The translations under genes were made by a program, and so were the position numbers. The notes under the pieces are model-generated. The model saw nothing but the letters and a program-made list of their open reading frames with translations, had not been told where the DNA came from and made no database searches. This document shows, piece after piece, positions 39,237 to 47,812 of a stretch of DNA of 64,000 nt; position 1 is the first letter of the stretch; each line of letters opens with the position of its first letter. The DNA comes from Mesonia mobilis DSM 19841 (lineage in GTDB: Bacteria > Bacteroidota > Bacteroidia > Flavobacteriales > Flavobacteriaceae). Location of the stretch: contig NZ_AUHX01000005.1 in NCBI RefSeq assembly GCF_000423405.1, forward strand, positions 274,207 through 338,206, written 5' to 3'.

Positions 39237-40535
39237 TTAATCGACTAATATCTTTTTAGTCGAGCTTCCAGAACCGTGATTTTTCACTTTTAAAAAATAC
39301 ACTCCTTTTGGAACATTTTCTATAGAGATAGGCTCGTTTTCTGTAATGTTAGAAAAACTTTTAATCAATTTTCCGTTGATATTGTACAAATCAAAGGCTA
39401 GATCTCTCGTATTTACATGCTCAGAACTTACATATAGCTTATCTTGAGAAACTGGGTTTGGGTAGAAATTAATCACAGGATTTTGAAAATTTTCAGTTGA
39501 AAAATAATTAAAATCGCCGGTTTCTCCCATTTTCAACACACGATCACCCACTAAAACATAAGCTGCATTTTCATTGAACATATGAAAATCTGAATAATTC
39601 ATATTAATATGATCACAATCTGAACCTGTTAGCTCATCTGAATAAGAACTTGTCATGTTGTTTGTAGAAAAATCGTAAGTTCCAACCAGAAAACTACAAC
39701 AATCACACAATCCAAAACTACTTGCAAAAGCATAGACCTGACTATTATATACTTCAATTTCTGAAACCGGTAAACCAAAATTATTTGTAAAATCTGTAGT
39801 ATCCCAATTTAACAAATCGTTTGAATGATATATCAAATAACCACTTCTACTTACATGGAATTCAAAATTTTGACCAAAGTAACCACTCTCACCAGAAATA
39901 AAATAAATGCTATTATTATCAACTTCTAGGCTATAAAGATCTTCTGTACTATTTATACTTATGGTTTGCCAAGTTTGCCCTGCATCTTGAGTATGTAAGA
40001 GCAAACCATTGTTACCTGCAATAAAACCTTCTGTATTATTTCTAAAAGCAACCGCATTCAATACTTCTGTAGTCAATGTTGTGTTTTCTTGCCAAGTAAC
40101 ACCATTATCTGAGGAAGAAAATGTTATCCCATTCTCACCAACGATCCAAACATTACCATTAGGCGTGACTGTTACCGAATATAAATCTAACGAGGTATTT
40201 AATGTTATTGAAAACCAAGTAACACCTCCGTTATTCGTTTTAATTAGTGTACCGTTATCTCCAACAATATAACCGGTATTGAGATCTTCAAAATCTATAT
40301 CATAAAAATTCTCTTGAACATTCGTGGTATAATCTGCCCAATTTTGCCCACCATCTACGGAAGAATAAACATGTCCGTTTTTGGCAACGAAAACAGCATT
40401 TTCAGAAAGTGCAAAAACTGCTCCGTAAGAACCTAAGCTAAAATCATATGGCAATACGCCCCAATCTGTTGAGTTTTGAGCAGAAAGACTTCCTATCACA
40501 AAAAGAGAAAAAACGAAAAGTAATTTAGATTTCAT
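39237..40535 (-). CDS. T9SS-exported YCF48-like beta-propeller protein
   Basis: A 432-residue secreted protein with a signal peptide (1-19, ending SLSAQ). At least four YCF48/BNR-like blades follow, with repeated (D/N)G(G/V)xxW (SVDGGQNWADY, NNGGVTWFSI, SSDNGVTWQEN, TQDAGQTWQTI) and GYIVGDNGTLIKT-type strands. The last about 75 residues are a type A T9SS sorting domain (INFYPNPVSQDKLYVS, LYNINGKLI, VPKGVYFLKV). It is probably an extracellular structural or binding protein. A cysteine-rich stretch, GLCDCCSF, near residue 277 is unusual. It lies between rimO and bshC. Confidence 0.85.
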   Translation of the reverse strand: MKSKLLFVFSLFVIGSLSAQNSTDWGVLPYDFSLGSYGAVFALSENAVFVAKNGHVYSSVDGGQNWADYTTNVQENFYDIDFEDLNTGYIVGDNGTLIKTNNGGVTWFSITLNTSLDLYSVTVTPNGNVWIVGENGITFSSSDNGVTWQENTTLTTEVLNAVAFRNNTEGFIAGNNGLLLHTQDAGQTWQTISINSTEDLYSLEVDNNSIYFISGESGYFGQNFEFHVSRSGYLIYHSNDLLNWDTTDFTNNFGLPVSEIEVYNSQVYAFASSFGLCDCCSFLVGTYDFSTNNMTSSYSDELTGSDCDHINMNYSDFHMFNENAAYVLVGDRVLKMGETGDFNYFSTENFQNPVINFYPNPVSQDKLYVSSEHVNTRDLAFDLYNINGKLIKSFSNITENEPISIENVPKGVYFLKVKNHGSGSSTKKILVD

Positions 40536-40603
40536 AGTGCTAAGAATTAGTCTTTTAAAACTATGAATAATTTCTAAATAATAACGTTTTCACCTATACT
40601 ATT

Positions 40604-41908
40604 TTAGTTTACCGGTTCGCCATACAGATCGAAATCTGCCGCTTCGTTAATTTTAATATTAGCGAACTCTCCGGTTTTAAGATAGAATTTTTCAGCATCG
40701 ATCAAAACTTCATTATCGACATCTGGAGAATCAAATTCTGTTCTTCCTACAAAATAATTTCCTTCTTTACGATCGATCACACATTTAAAAGTCTTCCCTA
40801 TTTTTTGCTGATTCAATTCCCAAGAAATTTGCGATTGAATTTCCATAATCTCGTTGGCACGTTCTTGTTTCACTTCTTCCGGAACGTCGTCTTCAAGATT
40901 ATAGGCGTGCGTATTTTCTTCGTGAGAATAGGTAAAACAACCCAAACGTTCGAAACGCATTTCTTTAACCCATTCTTTTAATTCTTGGAAATGAGCTTCA
41001 GTTTCTCCGGGATAACCTACAATTAAGGTTGTTCTAATTGCCATTTCCGGCACGATTTCTCTAAACTTATAAATAAGATCGGTCGTCTTTTTATGAGTCG
41101 TACCGCGACGCATCGATTTTAATAAATCGTCTGAAATATGTTGCAAAGGAATGTCTAAATAATTACAAACCTTTGGTTCGTTTTTAATCACTTCTAGAAC
41201 ATCTAACGGAAATCCTGTTGGAAATGCATAATGAAGACGAATCCATTCGATACCTTCTACTTTCACTAATTCTTTCAGCAAATCTGCTAAAGCACGTTTT
41301 TTATAAAGATCGAGACCGTAATAGGTTAGATCTTGCGCGATCAGAATAAGTTCTTTAACGCCTTCTTTCGCTAAATTTTCAGCTTCAGTTTTCAGGTTTT
41401 CGATCGGTGTAGATTTATGACCACCACGCATTAACGGGATCGCACAAAAAGAACACGGACGATCGCAACCTTCAGCAATTTTTAAAAAAACATAGTTTTT
41501 TGGAGTTGTCGTTAAACGCTCTCCTATTAACTCGTGTTTATAATCGGCACCCAAAGCTTTTAATAAAGACGGAAGCTCTGTTGTACCAAAATATTGATCT
41601 ACATCTGGAATTTCTGTCTGCAAATCGGGTTTGTAACGCTCAGATAAACAACCGGTCACAAAAACCTTATCTACCAAACCTTCTTGCTTTCTCTGAACAA
41701 AATCTAAAATGGTATTTACCGATTGCTCTTTAGCGTTATCGATAAAACCACAAGTGTTAATCACCACGACATTACCTTCTTGCTCATGAACAACTTCTTT
41801 GTTGTTTGCTTTAAGTTGACCCATCAAGACTTCAGAATCATAAATATTCTTACTACAACCTAAAGTAACTACATTGATCTTGTTCTTCTTTAACGACTTT
41901 GTTCTCAT
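40604..41908 (-). CDS. rimO: Ribosomal protein S12 methylthiotransferase RimO
   Basis: A 434-residue radical-SAM enzyme that methylthiolates an aspartate of ribosomal protein S12. The N-terminal MTTase domain has VTLGCSKNIYDSE, with further cluster cysteines in INTCGF and VTGCLSE. The radical-SAM motif CDRPCSFC lies in the middle, followed by a C-terminal TRAM domain. The ATG at 41908 is chosen. The longer frame begins at a TTG (41932) that lies inside an exact -7 promoter box, so it would not be transcribed. Confidence 0.95.
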   Translation of the reverse strand: MRTKSLKKNKINVVTLGCSKNIYDSEVLMGQLKANNKEVVHEQEGNVVVINTCGFIDNAKEQSVNTILDFVQRKQEGLVDKVFVTGCLSERYKPDLQTEIPDVDQYFGTTELPSLLKALGADYKHELIGERLTTTPKNYVFLKIAEGCDRPCSFCAIPLMRGGHKSTPIENLKTEAENLAKEGVKELILIAQDLTYYGLDLYKKRALADLLKELVKVEGIEWIRLHYAFPTGFPLDVLEVIKNEPKVCNYLDIPLQHISDDLLKSMRRGTTHKKTTDLIYKFREIVPEMAIRTTLIVGYPGETEAHFQELKEWVKEMRFERLGCFTYSHEENTHAYNLEDDVPEEVKQERANEIMEIQSQISWELNQQKIGKTFKCVIDRKEGNYFVGRTEFDSPDVDNEVLIDAEKFYLKTGEFANIKINEAADFDLYGEPVN

Positions 41909-41929
41909 ATTTCCATTTAAAAATGTGCG

Positions 41930-41937
41930 CAAAGATA
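41930..41937 (-). promoter_or_regulatory. Putative -7 promoter element for rimO
   Basis: On the minus strand TATCTTTG lies 21 bases before the rimO ATG. It is an exact TAnnTTTG, without a convincing -33 TTG. Confidence 0.5.
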
Positions 41938-42396
41938 AGAAGTTGTAAAGAAATAGAAACTTTATCTTTTAATTAGATTTATCACCTTAAAATTAATTTT
42001 TATACAAAACAGTTACAACCAAAATGCTTTAATTTTAAAATTTAAGCATTAATTAACATAAAAATTAATAATAATCATATTTCGCGAAAATTCATCACGA
42101 TTAATTCTTCTAGAATTTCAAATTTACAATCATACTAAATAACACCTCAAAAATCTTAAAGACAATTACTTAAATTTGACATTTTGATGAAATATACCTT
42201 AATTAAGAATTACAAACACCTTTCATTTATTAATTTTTGCACTTTATCGAATATTAAATTCTATCATCGAATTTATTTTAGGTTAACTCTTTCTTTACAC
42301 ATATTTGCAGCGCAGTTGACGAAATACTGATAAAACAATCAGATAAAGCCAACTTAAAACATTAACTGACAGAATTTTAACATTAAAATATTAAAA
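41938..42396. other. AT-rich intergenic region upstream of the polysaccharide operon
   Basis: The longest gene-free stretch of the window, about 460 bases between the divergent rimO and HEAT-protein genes. I see no ORF with family features, no RNA gene and no long inverted repeat. Two imperfect -7 boxes face the operon: CATATTTG at 42300-42307 and TAATTTTTG at 42231-42239. If the first is used, the leader would be about 85 bases. The length suggests regulated expression of the downstream operon, but no operator can be named. Confidence 0.5.
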
Positions 42397-43524
42397 ATGG
42401 GGATTTTAGATTTTTTGATTGAAATTTATTACGAAATAGGAACTTATGCACCAATTATCCAAGTTGCGGTAGCTTCTATTATTTTCAGTGTGATTATTAC
42501 CATATCGATGTTTATTTATTTGTCTGTTATCAGATATAAACATCAAAAAAATATCAATAAGAAAAACCAGATCAGACCTCAAATCGAGAAGCTTTTTAAA
42601 GATATTTTATTCGGCGACACAATTTATCACGAAGATGAGATTTATACCGAATACACTAAAATTGTAGGTAAGTTATCTGCTCGTAAAATTAAATTAGCGA
42701 TCGATGTACTTTTAGAACTTAAGTTTAATTCCCCAGAAAAGTCTAGAAGATATCAATCGATCGTAGATGCTTTAAGATTTGAAACTTATTTAGAAAAGAA
42801 ATTAGATTTCTCTAGAGGATCTACAAAAATGAAAACGCTTCAAAAACTTCAGCAATTAGACTTAAAAAGTTTAGACTCTAAAGTTTTAAATTATGCTTAC
42901 AGCAAGAATAAAGAATTAAGAAGAGAAGCTCGTTATTCTCACTTGCAACTGAGCGAAAACGATCCTTACCGTTTTTTAGATGAAATTAAAGGGGAGTTAA
43001 CCTATTGGGATGAAATTAACCTTTTAAAGTTCCTTAAAATTCATAACGAAAAAAATGAATTAAGTAACTTAGGAAAGTGGATTAACTATTCTGAAAACGA
43101 CTCATTAACTGTTTTTTTAATCAAAGCTGCAGGACTTTTCGAGCAAATAGACACAAAAGAAATCATCAACAAAAAGACAAAAAGTAAAAATATAGCCGTT
43201 AGAACTGAAGCTTATAAAACCTTAGGAAAATTAAAAGCCTCTGAATTTGAACCGAAGTTAATCGAAAGATTTTTTTCAGAAAAAGAAGAATGCCAACTTG
43301 CTATTGTTAATAGTATAGGTTTAATGAATACCGGTAATGCTGTTTCTTTTCTAAAGAAAGCTTACTTAGAAGCTAAATCAATCTCTTTAAAGAAAGAAAT
43401 TGCTTTAGTATCTTTCACCTATAAATCTAATTACAATTTGTTTGAAGATTTAAAGGCTACGCAAAACGGTTTCGATAGAACAATTTTTAACCATATCGAG
43501 ACTCAGTTGATCAAATTTAAATAA
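42397..43524 (+). CDS. Membrane-anchored HEAT-like repeat protein, first gene of polysaccharide operon
   Basis: A 375-residue protein with one strong membrane segment (about 19-46) and a basic stretch after it (RYKHQKNINKKNQ). The rest is all-helical and divided into roughly 30-40 residue helix pairs (for example SKNIAVRTEAYKTLGKLKAS and KEECQLAIVNSIGLMNTGNAVSFLKKA). This is the pattern of degenerate HEAT/ARM repeats. It should sit in the inner membrane with a cytoplasmic repeat domain suited to protein-protein contact. Its last base overlaps the glycosyltransferase start by one, so the two are translationally coupled. Role inferred: scaffold or regulator of the synthase, in place of the small PgaD or cyclic-di-GMP-binding partners of other systems. 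I know no named family. Confidence 0.65.
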   Translation: MGILDFLIEIYYEIGTYAPIIQVAVASIIFSVIITISMFIYLSVIRYKHQKNINKKNQIRPQIEKLFKDILFGDTIYHEDEIYTEYTKIVGKLSARKIKLAIDVLLELKFNSPEKSRRYQSIVDALRFETYLEKKLDFSRGSTKMKTLQKLQQLDLKSLDSKVLNYAYSKNKELRREARYSHLQLSENDPYRFLDEIKGELTYWDEINLLKFLKIHNEKNELSNLGKWINYSENDSLTVFLIKAAGLFEQIDTKEIINKKTKSKNIAVRTEAYKTLGKLKASEFEPKLIERFFSEKEECQLAIVNSIGLMNTGNAVSFLKKAYLEAKSISLKKEIALVSFTYKSNYNLFEDLKATQNGFDRTIFNHIETQLIKFK

Positions 43525-44933
43525 TGTTTGGAGAAGATTTTTTCGAATACTTTATTTTTTTTTACAGTACATCATTGATTGCCAGCTATCTTATGCTAGC
43601 AATCTTTTCTATGATTACTATCATTAGATATAAAAACTACAACTCAAATTTAGACGACGAGACTTTATATAATTCAGATATCGCTCCGGGGATATCTGTT
43701 GTTGCTCCCGCCTATAATGAAGAGAAAACCATTATTACCAATGTTCACTCATTACTTACTCTCGAATATCCTTTATTCGAAGTAGTTATTGTAAATGATG
43801 GTAGTAAAGACAGTACTTTAGAAAAACTCATCAATGAGTTTGATCTGGTTGAAGTGCCTTACGCCTATATTGAACGTATTAAAACACAACCGGTAAAAAA
43901 GATTTTAAAATCTACCAATCCGTTATACGATAAGCTTACCGTTGTAGACAAAGAGAATGGTGGTACTAAAGCAGATGCCTCCAACGCGGGGATTAACGCA
44001 TCGGTTTTCCCGTATTTTTTATGCACAGACGTAGATTGTATTTTAGCAAGAAATACCTTATTAAAAATGATCAAGCCTATTCTTATTAATAAGAAAAAGG
44101 TTATTGCGGTTGGTGCTACATTACGTATGGTAAATAGTTGCGAAGTAAAAGATGGTGAAATTGTAAAAGTAAAACCACCAAAAGATTTTATTCCTAGATT
44201 TCAAGAATTAGAATATATTCGAGCTTATTTATTGAGTAAGATGGGCTGGTCGCTTATTAATTGTGTACCTAATGTTTCTGGAGGGCTTGGTCTTTTCGAT
44301 AAAGATATTGCTGTAAGAGCCGGCGGTTACGATGGTAAATCTCACGCCGAAGATATGGATTTGATTACCCGGATGGTTTCTTACATGATCAATCACAGAC
44401 GAAAATATAAAATTGAATACATACCGCTTTCTTGTTGTTGGACAGAAGGACCTCCCGATGTTAATATTTTATCGAGACAACGCACCCGTTGGGCAGCAGG
44501 TTTATTACAGTTATTTGTAGTTCACCGTAAGGTTTTATTCAACCCAAAGTATAAGAAAATGGGACTCATCGTTTTCCCATATGCTTTTTTGTTCGAATTT
44601 TTAGCTCCAATGATAGAACTTATAGGTTTACTCTCTATTCTCTATCTTATTTTCTTCGGAAAAATTAACTGGGACTTAGCAATACTAGTCTTTTTATACT
44701 CCTATTGTTTTGCTGTTATGATCTCTATTTTGGTAGTTATTTGGGATAATATCACCTTTAAATATTACCAAAAATTTAGTGAAGTATTAAAACTAATAAT
44801 GGTCGCTTTTTTAGAACCATTTATCTATCACCCTTTAATCGTGTTCTTTGGTATTCGAGGTTATTTTAAATTCTTATCATCAAAAGAATTAGCTTGGGGA
44901 ACTATGACAAGAAAAGGGGTTGAAACAAGTTAA
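43524..44933 (+). CDS. Processive family-2 glycosyltransferase (PgaC/synthase-like)
   Basis: A 469-residue inner-membrane polysaccharide synthase. One membrane helix (about 9-36) precedes the GT-A domain. That domain has SVVAPAYNEE (58-67), VNDGSKDST (90-98), the metal-binding TDVDC (D169, D171), HAEDMD (E275, D276) and the processive-synthase motif QRTRW (319-323). Further membrane helices lie near 335-370, 376-405 and 420-445. This is the layout of PgaC/IcaA, hyaluronan and cellulose synthases, which polymerise and translocate a beta-linked glycan. The sugar is not determined by these motifs. It is coupled to the HEAT gene upstream (1-base overlap) and followed by the barrel protein after 21 bases. 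Confidence 0.88.
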   Translation: MFGEDFFEYFIFFYSTSLIASYLMLAIFSMITIIRYKNYNSNLDDETLYNSDIAPGISVVAPAYNEEKTIITNVHSLLTLEYPLFEVVIVNDGSKDSTLEKLINEFDLVEVPYAYIERIKTQPVKKILKSTNPLYDKLTVVDKENGGTKADASNAGINASVFPYFLCTDVDCILARNTLLKMIKPILINKKKVIAVGATLRMVNSCEVKDGEIVKVKPPKDFIPRFQELEYIRAYLLSKMGWSLINCVPNVSGGLGLFDKDIAVRAGGYDGKSHAEDMDLITRMVSYMINHRRKYKIEYIPLSCCWTEGPPDVNILSRQRTRWAAGLLQLFVVHRKVLFNPKYKKMGLIVFPYAFLFEFLAPMIELIGLLSILYLIFFGKINWDLAILVFLYSYCFAVMISILVVIWDNITFKYYQKFSEVLKLIMVAFLEPFIYHPLIVFFGIRGYFKFLSSKELAWGTMTRKGVETS

Positions 44934-44954
44934 TAATCTTATTAGCGATTACAG

Positions 44955-47807
44955 ATGAAGAAATTAATTTACACTCTTATTGGAGTAGTTTTTACGATAT
45001 TATGTTGTTCTCAACAAGTAAAGGCACAACGTAAATCTTCAGACAGCTTATATGCCATTGCCAAAGAATGGGGCCAACAAAAAGGTAATTACAGAAAAGC
45101 ACTAGAGTATACCGAACATGCTTTAGAAATTTCTCCGGAAAATGTAGATATTCAAGAGTATTACGGTAAATGTTTATTAGAATTAAAACAATACGATAAA
45201 GCAAGATACGTGCTTCGTAAAGCTAAAGACGCCAGGCTACAAAACTATACGGCGCTTATTTATCTATTAAATGTAGAGCACCAAACCAAAAGGTATTCTT
45301 CTGCTATTTGCTATGTAAATGAAATGCTTGAACAAACTCCTTACGAGAAGGGTTTATGGATCAAGAAAATGAATCTTTACCGAGAAATGGGCAACGATGT
45401 AGAAGCTATGCGTGAGTTGAAGCGTATTCATCAGATCTTCCCCGACGATGAGCACATTCAGGAGAATTACATTTATATGCTTACAGAAAAAGGTAGAGAA
45501 CTTGAAAATTATTCTGAAATTGAGTCTACCTACACGGCTATCATTCAAGAAGATCCTAAAAATAAAGAAGCTTATTTGATGCTGATTAAAAATGAATTAG
45601 AAAACAGCGGAAACATTGAAGCTGCGATAAATTATTCATCAAGAGCATTAAAAACCCTTCCGGAAGACAAACAACTCATCCGGAAGAAAATCGGACTTTT
45701 AGAAGAGTCTGACAGATATCAAGAAGCAAGCATTTTATTGGAAGACAAAAAAGAATTCTTAGACAAAAAAGAATACAACCAGCTAAGTCTTTACTTAAAA
45801 AATCAAGCGGCAAATTATTACGAAAATACCGATCCGTATGTGATCAATAAAAAAATATACGCACAAGATCCTTCAAACCAGCAAGCGCTTAATTACATTT
45901 TAAGAAACGCGCTTGCTAAAGGTTTTTATACCGATGCTGAATATTTTCTAAACAAAGCCCTAGAAAGAGATCCAAACAACAAAGAGTTGTTGCTTAAAAA
46001 GCTTTCGGTTTATAAAAAAATTGATGACAAAAATAAATACAACAAAACTTTAGAACATTTATATGCTTTTTATCCTGAAGATGAAGATATTGAATATACG
46101 TATCAACTTCAGCAATTTGAAAAAGGAAAAGATTACCTTCAACAAGGTCAATTGTACGAAGCAAAATCTGTATTCCTACTTTTACGAACTAAGCCAGAAT
46201 GGGAGGTTTTAGCCAACGAGCAGCTTTACAATATTGCTATGCAACAACAAAAATATGATGAAGCACTCACCTACACTAATTATCTTATTGACAACTATCC
46301 GGATAATGCTGAGTATAAGCTTCAAAAAAGTGATCTATTTTTTAAAACACAGCAATATAAAGATGCGATTTCTATTTCTAGAAATTTAAATGAAACTTAT
46401 CCTGAATCTGAAAAATATAAAGACATTTACCAAAATCAGCTTTCATTGTACATAAGTGTACTTATGAAAAATGAAGAATATCGAGAAGCTTCAGAAACTT
46501 TAGATCAACTTTTAGCGCAAAATCCTACCAAGCAGTTATATTTATATAGTATTAACGCTGCTTTAGCGATTCAGCACAAAAAGAAAGCTATTCAAATTGC
46601 TGAAGAAGCATATCAAGCGTATCCTAACGATATTGATATTGCATTAAAGCTTGCCGATGCTTATTTGCTAGACTACAAAACAGATTGGACAATAGAAGCA
46701 TTAACACCAATGCTTGAAAAATATCCGCATAACCAAGAACTCAAGCAGCGTATAGCTATTGCGTATTATAAAAAAGGTTTGTACCGTAAAAGCATGGAAA
46801 GATACCGTGATGCTTACGGTGAATTTGTGAGTTCTGTAGATTTAATGCCAAAAGATAACCGAGCCGTTAATGAGTTGGTGGAAGCTTACGATAAGGCAGA
46901 CGAAAATTTACGAGCGCTTAATTATTTAAATAAGAAAATAAGAGAATATCCTTGGTTAGATAATCTAAAAGTAGCTAAAGGTGAAGTTTATGAAAATATG
47001 AAAGGCTTCGACTCTGCTTTATATTATCAAAAATTTTACAAACCCGGTCCTGAAGAAGCAGATGAATGGAATCGACATATCGACTACCTAACCAATCGTT
47101 CTTATAAAAATCAGTTGGACGCAAGTTATAGCAGATTTGATTCTGACTCTAGTTTATTTGTAAATCGTTTAGCTCGTATTAAATACACTAAATTTAGAAC
47201 TAATAATGCCTACGGAATTGGCTTTAATTATGCCGGAAGAGGTAATGGTGCCGGAGTTCAATTAAACTTAGAATGGCAACATATTTTTAGTCCAACCCTT
47301 TATGGAACCGCAAATTATTACATTAGTAATAATTACTTTCCTAATCATCGATTAGCTGCAAATATCTTTAAATCTTATCGCAATGATTGGGAGTTAGAAT
47401 TGGGCGCGAGATACGATATTTTACATACAGATCAAGAATTAATTACCGGTATTGTTGGCGTTTCTAAAGTGTACAATCAGTTTTGGTTTAATGCTAAATT
47501 TAATTACCTCACCGATTTTGACGTCAACTACAGCAACTTATCCGTCAGGTCAAAATACATTTTAGATCATCGCAAATTTATTCAGTTTATAGCATCAATT
47601 GGTACAGCTCCTTACGATGAGCGGTTATCGTTCCAAAACGATACTTTTTTCGATTATGTGCATACAATGGTTGGCGCAGGTTATCAATACCCAATTAGTA
47701 AACATTTAGGTTTCGGCATTTATGGTAATTGGTATAATTACAAACTTGATGATGGGCAATTTCAAAACCAGTACGAGCTTACTTTACTCTGTGAAATTAG
47801 ATTTTAA
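44955..47807 (+). CDS. TPR protein with C-terminal YaiO-like outer-membrane beta-barrel
   Basis: A 950-residue exported protein with a signal peptide (1-25, ending QVKAQ). From about 30 to 690 it is made of tandem tetratricopeptide-like helix pairs (for example NYRKALEYTEHALEISPENVD, KKAIQIAEEAYQAYPNDIDIALKLADAY). From about 705 to the end it changes to alternating aromatic beta strands: KYTKFRTNNAYGIGFNYAG, LYGTANYYISNNYFPN, and a final strand TLLCEIRF ending in phenylalanine, as outer-membrane barrels do. The barrel resembles the YaiO family. The layout parallels PgaA, AlgK/AlgE and BcsC, where periplasmic TPRs feed a glycan to a barrel. It is predicted to be the exporter of the operon product. 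Confidence 0.83.
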   Translation: MKKLIYTLIGVVFTILCCSQQVKAQRKSSDSLYAIAKEWGQQKGNYRKALEYTEHALEISPENVDIQEYYGKCLLELKQYDKARYVLRKAKDARLQNYTALIYLLNVEHQTKRYSSAICYVNEMLEQTPYEKGLWIKKMNLYREMGNDVEAMRELKRIHQIFPDDEHIQENYIYMLTEKGRELENYSEIESTYTAIIQEDPKNKEAYLMLIKNELENSGNIEAAINYSSRALKTLPEDKQLIRKKIGLLEESDRYQEASILLEDKKEFLDKKEYNQLSLYLKNQAANYYENTDPYVINKKIYAQDPSNQQALNYILRNALAKGFYTDAEYFLNKALERDPNNKELLLKKLSVYKKIDDKNKYNKTLEHLYAFYPEDEDIEYTYQLQQFEKGKDYLQQGQLYEAKSVFLLLRTKPEWEVLANEQLYNIAMQQQKYDEALTYTNYLIDNYPDNAEYKLQKSDLFFKTQQYKDAISISRNLNETYPESEKYKDIYQNQLSLYISVLMKNEEYREASETLDQLLAQNPTKQLYLYSINAALAIQHKKKAIQIAEEAYQAYPNDIDIALKLADAYLLDYKTDWTIEALTPMLEKYPHNQELKQRIAIAYYKKGLYRKSMERYRDAYGEFVSSVDLMPKDNRAVNELVEAYDKADENLRALNYLNKKIREYPWLDNLKVAKGEVYENMKGFDSALYYQKFYKPGPEEADEWNRHIDYLTNRSYKNQLDASYSRFDSDSSLFVNRLARIKYTKFRTNNAYGIGFNYAGRGNGAGVQLNLEWQHIFSPTLYGTANYYISNNYFPNHRLAANIFKSYRNDWELELGARYDILHTDQELITGIVGVSKVYNQFWFNAKFNYLTDFDVNYSNLSVRSKYILDHRKFIQFIASIGTAPYDERLSFQNDTFFDYVHTMVGAGYQYPISKHLGFGIYGNWYNYKLDDGQFQNQYELTLLCEIRF

Positions 47808-47812
47808 AAGAT

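Noticed and set aside
41909..41932. Longer rimO start at a TTG at 41932
   Set aside because: The TTG overlaps an exact -7 box TATCTTTG and the added residues are not family-like. The ATG at 41908 is preferred.
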